Assembly (NCBI RefSeq): GCF_008086045.1
Contig: NZ_VSEY01000011.1
Span: forward strand, 186,001-250,000
Source: Nonomuraea sp. PA05
GTDB lineage: Bacteria; Actinomycetota; Actinomycetes; Streptosporangiales; Streptosporangiaceae
Reading direction: 5' to 3'
DNA: 64,000 nucleotides
Program-made: the position numbers and the translations under genes
The notes under the pieces: model-generated
Told to the model about the DNA's origin: nothing
The model's input: the letters and a program-made list of their open reading frames with translations, nothing else
Database searches by the model: none
Shown here: positions 1-7,511 of the stretch, in pieces
How positions within the stretch are numbered: position 1 is the first letter of the stretch
Layout of the letters: every line of letters begins with the position of its first letter

Positions 1-116
1 TCCTGGCCAGGTTCCCGACGCTGCGGCTCGCCGTACCGGCCGGGGAGGTGCCGATGCGCACCGACCCCGTGCAGATCCACGGCGTCCGCAGCCTGCCCGT
101 CACGTGGGAGGCGTGA
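1..116 (+). CDS. Cytochrome P450, C-terminal end only
   Basis: Only the last 37 codons are in the window, read in the frame that starts at base 3. The peptide begins LARFPTLRLAV and ends SLPVTWEA, which matches the end of actinobacterial cytochrome P450s after the heme-cysteine region ('LxxRFPxLRLAVP...LPVTW'). The heme ligand loop lies upstream, outside the window, so substrate and subfamily cannot be stated. The stop codon (114-116) falls just before the likely GTG of the next gene, so the P450 and the ABC exporter are probably one transcript. Confidence 0.75.
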   Translation, partial: LARFPTLRLAVPAGEVPMRTDPVQIHGVRSLPVTWEA

Positions 117-118
117 GC

Positions 119-1072
119 GTGGACACCGCCACAGACACCGCCACAGACACCGCGATCTCGGTGCGCGGGCTGCGCAAGTCGTACGGCCCGCACGTCGTCC
201 TGGACGGCATCGACCTCACCATCCCGCAGGGCACGATCTTCTCCCTGCTCGGCCCCAACGGCGCGGGCAAGACCACGGCCGTGCAGATCCTGTCCACCCT
301 GATCAGGGCGGACGCGGGCGAGATCCGGGTGGCCGGGCACGACCTGGCCGCCGAGCCCGACCGGGTGCGCGCCGCGATCGGCGTCACCGGCCAGTTCTCC
401 GCCGTGGACGGCCTGCTCACCGGCGAGGAGAACCTGCGGCTCATGGCCGACCTGCTGCACCTCGGCCGGGCGCGCGGCAGGCAGCGCATCCGCGAGCTGC
501 TGGCGCGCTTCGACCTCACCGACGCCGCCCGCAAGCCCGCCGCGGCCTACTCGGGCGGCATGCGCCGCCGGCTCGACCTGGCCATGACCATGGTCGGCAC
601 CCCCCAGATCATCTTCCTGGACGAGCCGACCACCGGCCTGGACCCGCGCAGCCGCCGCACCATGTGGCAGATCGTCAGGGACCTGGTCGAACGGGACGGC
701 GTGACCATCTTCCTGACCACGCAGTACCTGGAGGAGGCCGACGAGCTGGCCGACCGCATCGCGCTGCTCAGCCAGGGCTCGCTGGTCGCCGAGGGCACGC
801 CGGGCGAGCTGAAGCGGCTGGTCCCCGGCGGCCACCTCGTGCTGCGCTTCGCCGACGCCGACGGCTACCGCCGGGCGGTCCCGCACCTGGGCGCCACCTC
901 GTGCGACGACGCGGCGCTCACCGCCCAGATCCCCGGCGCCGGCGGCGTCAAGGAGCTGCGCGGCCTCCTGGAGTGGCTGGACGCCCAGGCCGTCGAGGTC
1001 GCGGAGCTGACGGTGCACACCCCCGACCTGGACGACGTGTTCCTCACTCTCACCAAGGAGCCCGCCCGATGA
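119..1072 (+). CDS. ABC exporter ATP-binding protein, DrrA type
   Basis: ATPase subunit of a two-gene export system of the daunorubicin-resistance (DrrAB) class; with the permease that follows it would pump a small hydrophobic compound or drug out of the cell. Visible motifs are Walker A GPNGAGKTT, signature YSGGMRRRLDLA, Walker B IIFLDEPTTGLD and the DrrA-type C-terminal extension ending DLDDVFLTLT. GTG codons at 104, 113 and 119 are all possible starts; 119 is chosen because GGGAGG at 106-111 lies 7 bases upstream. It overlaps the permease by ATGA. The upstream P450 hints at a secondary-metabolite context, but no biosynthetic genes are visible here. The substrate is unknown. Confidence 0.9.
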   Translation: MDTATDTATDTAISVRGLRKSYGPHVVLDGIDLTIPQGTIFSLLGPNGAGKTTAVQILSTLIRADAGEIRVAGHDLAAEPDRVRAAIGVTGQFSAVDGLLTGEENLRLMADLLHLGRARGRQRIRELLARFDLTDAARKPAAAYSGGMRRRLDLAMTMVGTPQIIFLDEPTTGLDPRSRRTMWQIVRDLVERDGVTIFLTTQYLEEADELADRIALLSQGSLVAEGTPGELKRLVPGGHLVLRFADADGYRRAVPHLGATSCDDAALTAQIPGAGGVKELRGLLEWLDAQAVEVAELTVHTPDLDDVFLTLTKEPAR

Positions 1073-1827
1073 GAGCGATCACCGATTCGGCGACGATGCT
1101 GCGCCGCCAGCTTCGGCACATGATGCGCCACCCGTCGCTGATCCTCACCTTCGCCGGCGTCCCCGTGGTGTTCCTGCTGCTGTTCGTGTACGTCTTCGGC
1201 GGCACGATGGGCGCGGGACTCGGCGGCGACCGCACCGCCTACGCCGGCTATCTCACCCCTGGCCTCATGGTCACCACGATCGCCTCGGCGGCGCAGGGCA
1301 CGGCGATCGCGGTGGCCTCCGACATGGCGGAGGGCATCATCGCCAGGTTCAAGACCATGGCGATCGCCCGCGTCTCGGTGCTCACCGGGCACGTGCTCGG
1401 CGCGATGGCGCAGACGTTCGTCGCGATCGCGGTGGTGACCGTGACGGCGCTGCTGATCGGCTTCCGCCCGGCCGCCTCCGCGCTGGGCTGGCTCGGCGTG
1501 GCCGGCGTGCTGGCCATGTTCATCTTCGCCGTCACCTGGCTGTCGGTGGCGCTGGCCCTGGTGTCCAAGAGCGTCACCACGGCCAGCAACCTGCCGATGC
1601 CGCTGATGGTGCTGCCCTTCCTGGGCAGCGGCTTCGTCCCTGCCGAGTCGATGCCGCCGGGGCTGCGGTGGTTCGCCGAGCACCAGCCGTTCACGCCGGT
1701 CATCGAGAGCCTGCGCGCGCTGCTGGCCGGGCGTCCGCCGGGCACCGCCCTCGTGGAGGCGGCCGCGTGGAGCGCGGGCATCGCGCTGACCGGATACTTG
1801 TGGGCGCGCCGGCTCTACAACCGGTGA
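1069..1827 (+). CDS. ABC exporter permease, DrrB/ABC-2 type
   Basis: Membrane subunit of 252 residues for the preceding ATPase, coupled by an ATGA overlap. It has the ABC-2 architecture: a short N-terminal amphipathic segment, then about six hydrophobic helices, beginning with the helix around LILTFAGVPVVFLLLFVYVF. The typical DrrB stretch 'GLMVTTIASAAQGTAIAVASDMAEGI' region (residues near 65-90) and 'LPFLGSGFVP' region are present. The length matches DrrB-like permeases. Translation is probably coupled, so the two subunits are made in equal amounts. The gene is followed by a 75-base gap and then an ECF sigma factor gene, which is probably a separate unit. Confidence 0.9.
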   Translation: MRAITDSATMLRRQLRHMMRHPSLILTFAGVPVVFLLLFVYVFGGTMGAGLGGDRTAYAGYLTPGLMVTTIASAAQGTAIAVASDMAEGIIARFKTMAIARVSVLTGHVLGAMAQTFVAIAVVTVTALLIGFRPAASALGWLGVAGVLAMFIFAVTWLSVALALVSKSVTTASNLPMPLMVLPFLGSGFVPAESMPPGLRWFAEHQPFTPVIESLRALLAGRPPGTALVEAAAWSAGIALTGYLWARRLYNR

Positions 1828-1902
1828 CCGCGTGAAAGGGCTGGGGGGCTTCGGGCAACAAGAGGTGTTCAGCGTCGACCCGACCACAGGGGAGTTGCCT
1901 GC

Positions 1903-2454
1903 ATGGCCGTCCCGCCCGGTCTCACCGGCCCGCCCGATCCGGGGGCGGACTGGGAGGAGATCTTCACCACGCACTTCGCCGAGATCCACCGCTACATCGC
2001 CAGGCGGCTCTCGGCGGACCTCGCCGACGACCTGGCGGCCGAGGTGTTCCTGGCCGCCTACCGGCGGGGTCACGACGCCTCGCGCGGCGCGGTGCGGCCC
2101 TATCTGTACGGCATCGCCACGCACCTCGTCGCCCGGCACCACCGCGGCGAGCTGCGCAGGTGGAAGGCGCTCGGCCGGGCGGCGGAGCGGCAGGAGCACA
2201 GCCACGAGGACGCGACGCTCGCGCGGGTGGCGGCGGGCGAGCTGACCGGCAGGCTGGCGGGGGCGCTGGCCGCGCTCAACCGCAGGGACCGCGACGTCGT
2301 CCTGCTCAGCGCGCTGGGCGGCCTCAGCCACGCCGAGGTGGCCGCCGCGCTCGGCATCCCGGCCGGAACGGTCGCCTCCCGCCTCAACCGGGCCCGCAAG
2401 CAGCTTCGCGCGGCGCTCGGCGACGTCAACCCCCTGGAGGTCAACCATGGATGA
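1903..2454 (+). CDS. ECF RNA polymerase sigma factor
   Basis: A 183-residue sigma-70 family factor of the extracytoplasmic-function group. Region 2 lies at about residues 20-85 (EIFTTHFAEIHRYIARRL, then ADDLAAEVFLAAYR). Region 4 lies at about 120-172 with the helix-turn-helix LSHAEVAAALGIPAGTVASRL. There is no region 3. A GGGGAG ribosome-binding site lies upstream of the ATG. It overlaps the next gene by 8 bases; that gene encodes a membrane protein of the CU044_5270 family, repeatedly seen beside this sigma group in actinomycetes, and the natural inference is that it tethers or controls the sigma factor. No -35/-10 target sequence could be assigned in the window. Confidence 0.9.
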   Translation: MAVPPGLTGPPDPGADWEEIFTTHFAEIHRYIARRLSADLADDLAAEVFLAAYRRGHDASRGAVRPYLYGIATHLVARHHRGELRRWKALGRAAERQEHSHEDATLARVAAGELTGRLAGALAALNRRDRDVVLLSALGGLSHAEVAAALGIPAGTVASRLNRARKQLRAALGDVNPLEVNHG

Positions 2455-3583
2455 GCTGGAACTGCTGGCCAGGTCCCTCCCGGACGCGCCGCCGCCCTCG
2501 CCGGAGGTGGTCGGGCGGGCCCACGCCCGGCTGACGGCGGCCATGGAGCGGCCGGCCCGCCGCCGAAGCGCGTTCTGGGGGTGGACGGCCACGGCGACCG
2601 TCGCCGTCGTCACGGCGGTCGTCTCCGCGGTGACGATCCTCGCGCCCGCGCCCGCTCCGGTGATCGCGCCTCCCGGTGGCAACGACGCCCTGCTGCGGCT
2701 CGCGGACGACGTCGCTCGGCTGCCGGAGACGACGGGCCCGTACTGGCTCAGGCCGCTGATCAACGGCAGCCTGCTCAGGGTCGAGGCGGGCGGCGAGGCG
2801 TTCAACGTGCTGTCCGCGTCGAGCGCGTACCTGTGGCAGCCGCGCGATCCGGACGACCCGGTGCAGGCGCGGCAGCGGCAGGAGTACGTGCGGCCCGCCA
2901 CGCCCGCCGACGAGCGCGTGTGGAAGGCGGCCGGGTCGCCGGCGGAGGTCGCGCGTGTGTGCACGCCGGGCACGCCCGCCAAGCGCTGTGGGAAGCTGCG
3001 GTTGGGCGACCGGCCCGCGTCGTGCGTGTACACCCGCACGCGGCAATCGGGCGTCCTCGGCGACCGGCGGCTGGGCGAGCTGACGCCGGCCGACCTCGCG
3101 GCGCTGCCCGCCGACGTGAACGGGCTGCGCGAGAGGCTGCGCCGCCAGTGGCAGGCGGGCGAGCGGCACGAGAGCTTCGAGGAGTTCCTGCCGCGGGCGT
3201 CGTGGCTGCTGGAGATGCCGATCGGCCCGCGGGTGCGGGCGGCCGTCCTGCGTCTGCTGGCCGGGCTGCCGACGACCACGGTGGGCGGGACGGCCGAGGA
3301 TCCGCTCGGGCGCCGGGGGCTGGCGGTCACGTTCGTCAAGAGCGAGGGCTTCGCCATGCAGTTCGGCGCGGACGACGAGGTGGCCGAGCGGTACACCACC
3401 ATCCTCGACCCGAGGACCGGCGCCGTCCTGGTGGCGAACGCGAGCGTCGCCGCCGAGAGCGTTGAGGGGCTCGCCGAGGGCACGTACCTGTCCTACCAGG
3501 CGTGGACGGACGAGGCGGGCTGGACCTCCGACCGGCCTGAGCGGCCGCGCGGCTGCCGTCTCAGCAGCAAGCAACTCCCCTGA
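2447..3583 (+). CDS. CU044_5270 family membrane protein, sigma-linked
   Basis: A 378-residue protein with a short cytoplasmic N-terminus (MDELELLARSLPDAPPPSPE), one transmembrane helix at about residues 45-67 and a large external domain. The N-terminal pattern and overall layout fit the actinobacterial CU044_5270 family, which is commonly encoded right after an ECF sigma factor. By analogy it may act as an anti-sigma or sensor protein, but no zinc-binding HxxxCxxC anti-sigma motif is visible, so that role is inference. The external domain holds two cysteines in the stretch VCTPGTPAKRCGK and another at SCVYTR. The start overlaps the sigma gene by 8 bases, which implies co-translation. Confidence 0.75.
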   Translation: MDELELLARSLPDAPPPSPEVVGRAHARLTAAMERPARRRSAFWGWTATATVAVVTAVVSAVTILAPAPAPVIAPPGGNDALLRLADDVARLPETTGPYWLRPLINGSLLRVEAGGEAFNVLSASSAYLWQPRDPDDPVQARQRQEYVRPATPADERVWKAAGSPAEVARVCTPGTPAKRCGKLRLGDRPASCVYTRTRQSGVLGDRRLGELTPADLAALPADVNGLRERLRRQWQAGERHESFEEFLPRASWLLEMPIGPRVRAAVLRLLAGLPTTTVGGTAEDPLGRRGLAVTFVKSEGFAMQFGADDEVAERYTTILDPRTGAVLVANASVAAESVEGLAEGTYLSYQAWTDEAGWTSDRPERPRGCRLSSKQLP

Positions 3584-3597
3584 GCGCGCCGGCACGC

Positions 3598-3714
3598 CTC
3601 GGAGGCGCAGGCCTCGGAGGCGCAGGACTCGGAGGCGCAGGACTCGTGATCGCGCGAGTGGACGTCGCAGGCGCGGGACTCGTGATCGCGCGGGTGGACG
3701 TCAGAGGCGCAGGA
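3598..3714. repeat. Tandem repeats between convergent genes
   Basis: Three 15-base units (CTCGGAGGCGCAGGA, first copy with one change) occupy 3598-3642. They are followed directly by two 36-base units, at 3643-3678 and 3679-3714, that both start CTCGTGATCGCGCG and end in a GGCGC(A/G)GGA tail similar to the 15-base unit. The block fills the gap between the stop of the CU044_5270 gene and the stop codon of the convergent phosphatase gene (3701-3703), and the last unit runs into that gene's final codons. Confidence 0.85.
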
Positions 3715-5776
3715 GGAGGACGGCGGTGTCGTCCGCGCGCTGGTGCTGGGCCGCCGGCTCGATGAGGGCGTCGGCGAGGTCGTGCAGGGGCCGGTCGCGA
3801 TCGGGGGTGAAGCGGGCGGCCAGGCCGGCGATGGCCTCGCCGATGTCCAGGCCCGGCTGCTCGATGAGGCCGTCGGTGTAGAGGACCAGCACAGAGCCCG
3901 GCGGCAGGGACAGCTCGACGGTGACGTACTCGGCGCACGGGTCGATGCCGAGGAGCAGCCCTGACGCCTCGTCGAGGATCCTGGCCGGGGCGCCGGGGCT
4001 GCTGAGCAGCGGCGGCGGGTGGCCGGCGCTGGCCAGGCACACGGTGCGCGCGTCGAGGTCGACTCTGAGGTAGAGGCAGCTGGTGAACCGGTCGGGGGCC
4101 AGCTCGGCCATCAGCCGGTTGGCGTGCGCGAGCACCTCGCCGCAGGTGGCGGTGGTGGTGGCGGTGGCGCGGATGGCGGTGCGCACCTGCCCCATGAGGG
4201 CGGCGGCGGTCATGTCGTGGCCCTGCACGTCGCCGATGACGGCGGCGGCGGTCGTGTCGCCGAGGCGGATCACGTCGTAGAAGTCGCCGCCGATGTCCAT
4301 GCCGGGCGTGGTGGGCACGTACCTGGCGGCCAGCTCCAGGCCGGGGATCTCGGGCAGGTCGCGCGGCAGCAGGCGGGCCTGGAGGGACTCGGCGAGCTGG
4401 TGCTTGTTGTCGTAGAGCCAGGCCCGCTCGAACGCCTGCGCGATCAGCCCGCCGAGCGCGGTGAACATGGCCCGCTCCTCGTCCCCGAACCGGTGAGGGT
4501 GCTCGTAGCCGAGCACGCACGTGCCGATGGACTGCCCGGCGGCGGACAGCGGCAGCAGCGCCCAGGCGCTCATGCCGTCCACGCGGACGGCGGTGGGGAA
4601 GGTCCGCCGGAAGTCCTGCCACGTGCCGTAGAACGACGGCCGGTCCCACTGGTAGCCGGGCACCCAGGGCACCGCGTGCACCACCGGGCGGCCGTTGAAG
4701 GTGTCGATGCCCTCCTGGGTGTAGCCGCGCGAGGCGACCACCCGCATGCGGCCGCTCTCCCAGCTCAGGATGGCCAGCGCCTGCGCCCCTGTGACGGGCA
4801 GGACGTGGTCGGCGACCAGGTCGACGACGTCCTGCGCGGTGACGGCCTGCGCCAGGCAGGTGGCCAGGTGCAGCATCTCGTGCAGCCCGATCAGCGGGGG
4901 GCGTCCCGCGGCCCCGCCGGCCGGGATCTCGTGCGTGGTGGCGGGCCTGATCCTCAGGGTGACGCCGGGAACGCCGGGCAGGCACTCCATCGACAGGTAC
5001 CGCCCGTCGGGATGGCGGGCGGTGAACCGGGTGACGCGGTGGCTGACGATCGCGCCCCGGTAGTAGTCCTCGTAGAGGGGGTCGTCCAGCCAGGGCAGCG
5101 CCTTGCACAGACGCTGCCCGATCATCTCGGACGGGTCCACGGCGAGGATCTTCGCGGCCCGCGCGGTGACGAGCGTGACCCGCCCCTGCGCGTCCAGGTG
5201 GCAGTGCCCCTCGGGCAGGGAGTTCAGGCAGGTCAGCGCCGTCAGCCCGGCGGGCTGTCCCGGCCGCAGGGTGTGCACCTGGTCGAGGACGCGGGGCAGC
5301 GGCCCGGGAACGACCGGCCGGCCCTGCTCGCCGGCCCGGCGCAGCAGGCGGCCCATCCTGGCGCAGACGTCGTCGATCACGCAGGCCTTGTCACGGCTGA
5401 GCTCGGCCTCGCCGCCGGTGGGCCAGCCCAGCATGAATCCGCCCCACACCGTGCCGCCGGAGCGGAGCGGGGCGAAGGCCATCGCGAAGTCGTACGGCAG
5501 CGCCAGCGCCGCCGCGGGGAAGCCGCGGGCCAGCTCCACCCGGTCCCTGAGCCAGACGAGCCGCCGCTCGCGCACCGCCATCGCGATCGGGACGCACTCG
5601 TTCGTCCTGATCCTGGCCCAGGTGCGGGCGATCGCGGCGGGCAGGCCCATGGTGGCCTCCATCTGGAGGACCTGGTGGGTGCCGTCCAGGACGTACACGG
5701 CGCCGATGTGGGCGCCCGCGCTGAACACGGCCTCGATCAGGAGATCGTCCAGGCCGGACGGCTCCGTCCACCCCAT
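3701..5776 (-). CDS. GAF-PAS-GAF PP2C (SpoIIE-like) phosphatase
   Basis: A 691-residue cytoplasmic serine/threonine phosphatase of the RsbU/SpoIIE class. The order is an N-terminal GAF-like domain (about residues 8-165), a PAS-like segment (about 195-300, around CHLDAQGRVTLVTARAAKIL), a second GAF domain (about 320-470) and a C-terminal PP2C domain. The metal-binding motifs are MDIGGDFYDV, IGDVQGHD and the terminal DDTAVLLL. Such proteins dephosphorylate anti-sigma-factor antagonists in partner-switching systems, but no antagonist or RsbW-type kinase gene is seen nearby. The ATG at 5776 is taken because a longer reading frame upstream would overlap the YbaB gene in another frame. Its C-terminal codons lie in a tandem repeat block. 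Confidence 0.85.
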   Translation of the reverse strand: MGWTEPSGLDDLLIEAVFSAGAHIGAVYVLDGTHQVLQMEATMGLPAAIARTWARIRTNECVPIAMAVRERRLVWLRDRVELARGFPAAALALPYDFAMAFAPLRSGGTVWGGFMLGWPTGGEAELSRDKACVIDDVCARMGRLLRRAGEQGRPVVPGPLPRVLDQVHTLRPGQPAGLTALTCLNSLPEGHCHLDAQGRVTLVTARAAKILAVDPSEMIGQRLCKALPWLDDPLYEDYYRGAIVSHRVTRFTARHPDGRYLSMECLPGVPGVTLRIRPATTHEIPAGGAAGRPPLIGLHEMLHLATCLAQAVTAQDVVDLVADHVLPVTGAQALAILSWESGRMRVVASRGYTQEGIDTFNGRPVVHAVPWVPGYQWDRPSFYGTWQDFRRTFPTAVRVDGMSAWALLPLSAAGQSIGTCVLGYEHPHRFGDEERAMFTALGGLIAQAFERAWLYDNKHQLAESLQARLLPRDLPEIPGLELAARYVPTTPGMDIGGDFYDVIRLGDTTAAAVIGDVQGHDMTAAALMGQVRTAIRATATTTATCGEVLAHANRLMAELAPDRFTSCLYLRVDLDARTVCLASAGHPPPLLSSPGAPARILDEASGLLLGIDPCAEYVTVELSLPPGSVLVLYTDGLIEQPGLDIGEAIAGLAARFTPDRDRPLHDLADALIEPAAQHQRADDTAVLLLRL

Positions 5777-5835
5777 ACGGGCAGAATACGGATGCGCACG
5801 TATCGTGAGCGCCAAGAGCGCGGCAAGTGCCGGGA

Positions 5836-6147
5836 TCAGAGCTCGAAGGCGGTCCTGGCGAGGTCGTGGGAGCGGCCCGCGACGTCCTCCTCGGCCTGCC
5901 TGAACGCCTCCGTGATGGCCTCGACCAGCGCGTGGGAGCCCAGCCGCAGGGCGCGGGGGTCGATGTGCAGTCCCGCCAGCGAGCCGGTGGCCGTCAGCTC
6001 GACGGCGACCTGTCCGCCGGCGCTCTCCCCGCGCCCGGTCGTCTCCCGCAGCAGGCGGCTCACCTCCTCCAGGCGGGCGGTGCCGGCGGCCATCTCGGCG
6101 AGTGCGCGGTCGAGCTCGGGGTCGCCGGTGCGCGGCGGTGTCGTCAT
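5836..6147 (-). CDS. YbaB/EbfC family nucleoid-associated protein
   Basis: A small protein of 103 residues with an N-terminal helix (ELDRALAEMAAGTARLEEVS) and a beta-rich C-terminal half (VAVELTATGSLAGLHIDPRAL, then HALVEAITEAFRQAEED), the layout of YbaB/EbfC DNA-binding dimers. In actinomycetes, extra YbaB paralogs are often encoded next to WXG100/ESX-type secreted proteins rather than beside dnaX/recR. That fits here: the two genes upstream on the same strand encode an ESX-like protein and a small hypothetical. The start ATG at 6147 is 17 bases from the stop of the upstream gene, so the three form an operon. Whether it binds DNA or acts as an accessory is not known. Confidence 0.75.
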   Translation of the reverse strand: MTTPPRTGDPELDRALAEMAAGTARLEEVSRLLRETTGRGESAGGQVAVELTATGSLAGLHIDPRALRLGSHALVEAITEAFRQAEEDVAGRSHDLARTAFEL

Positions 6148-6164
6148 GGGGGCTCCTGAAGTAC

Positions 6165-7043
6165 TCAGCGTTTGAAGAGGAACGCCCTGGGCGCGTGGGC
6201 CAGCGCGGAGCGCAGGGCGCCCTCGTCGGACAGGCCCCCGCTGGCGACCAGGGGGTAGATGGTGGCGGCCGACAGGGTGCGGCGGAAGAACTTGCCCGCC
6301 GGGCCGGTGCCGAGCACGGTCTCGGTGACCCGCGTCGGGGGGAAGAACTTCCTGGCGTCGCTGAGGCCCTTGATGCCGCCGTTGTAGGCCATCTCGGCGA
6401 CGAAGTGCTTGCCCGCGTACTCCCAGAGGTTGCCCATGGGCTGCCCGGTGGCGGCGGAGCTGGCCGCGTGCACGCCGGTCTTGAGCCCGGTCCACAGGAC
6501 GGAGTCGGCCAGCGCGTCGAGGCCCTCGCGCACCACGTAGCCGCCGACCCTGCGCTTGCCGATGCGCGCCTCCAGGATCGCCTTGGTGATCTTCTGGAAG
6601 ATGGTGCGTTCCAGCCTGGCCCTGGCCACCAGCCACTTGAACGCCTGCTCGGCGGCGATCCTGGCGGCCGGGTAGACGAAGCCGAACAGCATGGTGAAGG
6701 CCATGGCGGCGAGCTGGGTGCCGATGATGAGGAGCTGCTCGCGGTGCTCCTCGACGGCCGCGGCGTAGTCGTCGCAGCCGGCGGCCAGGTCTTCCAGCTC
6801 CTCCTGGAGCGCGGCGTAGCGGGGGCCCAGCTCGTACGGCCACACGTCGGCGAAGCGGGAGACCGTGCGGCTGTGGTTGGCCTGGCGGGCCTCGGTGACG
6901 GCGGTGCCGGTCTCGCGGGCGAGCGCCCCGATGTCCGCGGCGAGTTCACGCAGCGCCGTGGCCCTGGCGCGGAGGTTGGACACGTCGGCCACCGGCACGC
7001 GCACGCCGGCGAACCAGGCCAGCGCCTGGAAGGGGTCGAACAT
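6165..7043 (-). CDS. WXG/ESX-like protein with hydrophobic helix
   Basis: A protein of 292 residues. Residues 1-110 look like an all-helical WXG100/CpnT-N-terminal-type domain (VSNLRARATALRELAADIGA..., then DVWPYELGPRYAALQEELED). A hydrophobic stretch near residues 110-130 (LLIIGTQLAAMAFTMLFGFV) and a basic middle region (KWLVARARLERTIFQKITK) follow, and then a glycine/alanine-rich tail that I do not recognise. There is no signal peptide, as expected for type VII export. No known toxin fold was recognised. The start codon overlaps the stop of the upstream gene by one base (TGATG). The function is unknown; the ESX link is inferred from domain shape and from the YbaB neighbour. Confidence 0.6.
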   Translation of the reverse strand: MFDPFQALAWFAGVRVPVADVSNLRARATALRELAADIGALARETGTAVTEARQANHSRTVSRFADVWPYELGPRYAALQEELEDLAAGCDDYAAAVEEHREQLLIIGTQLAAMAFTMLFGFVYPAARIAAEQAFKWLVARARLERTIFQKITKAILEARIGKRRVGGYVVREGLDALADSVLWTGLKTGVHAASSAATGQPMGNLWEYAGKHFVAEMAYNGGIKGLSDARKFFPPTRVTETVLGTGPAGKFFRRTLSAATIYPLVASGGLSDEGALRSALAHAPRAFLFKR

Positions 7044-7429
7044 CAGGCGCCCTCTCCCCTGGGCGGGGCCTGCGGGACCGCGAGCCGGGGCACGTCGGGG
7101 ATCTCGGGCAGGGTGGCGATGATCCGAAGCTCCAGGTAGTCCCAGAGGGCGTCGAAGTCGCGCAGCCCGGCGGCCGAGGTGAAGCTCTTGCCCGCGATGC
7201 GGCGCATGGCGTCGGCGAGCGAGTCGTAGCCGTCGGCGTACCACTCGGCGAACGTGTGGCCCTCCTCGTCGCCGCCGACCAGGTCGGAGGTGGTGGCCAG
7301 CGGGGAGGAGGCGCGCAGCAGGGCGGTGACGTCGTCGCCGGTCTGGTCGAAGAGCCGGGCGAGCTTGCGGATCGACGTCCAGTCGATGAGGACCCCGTCG
7401 CCGTCCGCTTCGCCGGACAAATCAGCCAT
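7043..7429 (-). CDS. Hypothetical protein, ESX-like locus
   Basis: An acidic protein of 128 residues with no signal peptide or membrane helix. It is mainly helical, with the segments RKLARLFDQTGDDVTALLRA and DSLADAMRRIAGKSFTSAAG. It is the first gene of the operon continued by the ESX-like and YbaB genes, with a TGATG overlap to the next gene. Its size and helical character would suit a WXG100-type partner or a dedicated chaperone of the downstream protein, but no WXG motif is visible and no family was recognised. A longer frame from GTG 7468 exists; the ATG at 7429 is preferred because of GGAA 8 bases upstream. Confidence 0.55.
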   Translation of the reverse strand: MADLSGEADGDGVLIDWTSIRKLARLFDQTGDDVTALLRASSPLATTSDLVGGDEEGHTFAEWYADGYDSLADAMRRIAGKSFTSAAGLRDFDALWDYLELRIIATLPEIPDVPRLAVPQAPPRGEGA

Positions 7430-7511
7430 TAGTGTTCCAATCCCGGAAAAATCATCTTCTCTGCGCACGCTAGTGGAGCGAAATGTCCGTGGTGTTAATC
7501 AGTGTGTCAAC

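Noticed and set aside
865..3483. An 872-codon frame on the minus strand
   Set aside because: It runs across three genes with clear motifs on the plus strand; its protein is Arg/Ser/Pro-rich filler typical of high-GC shadows.
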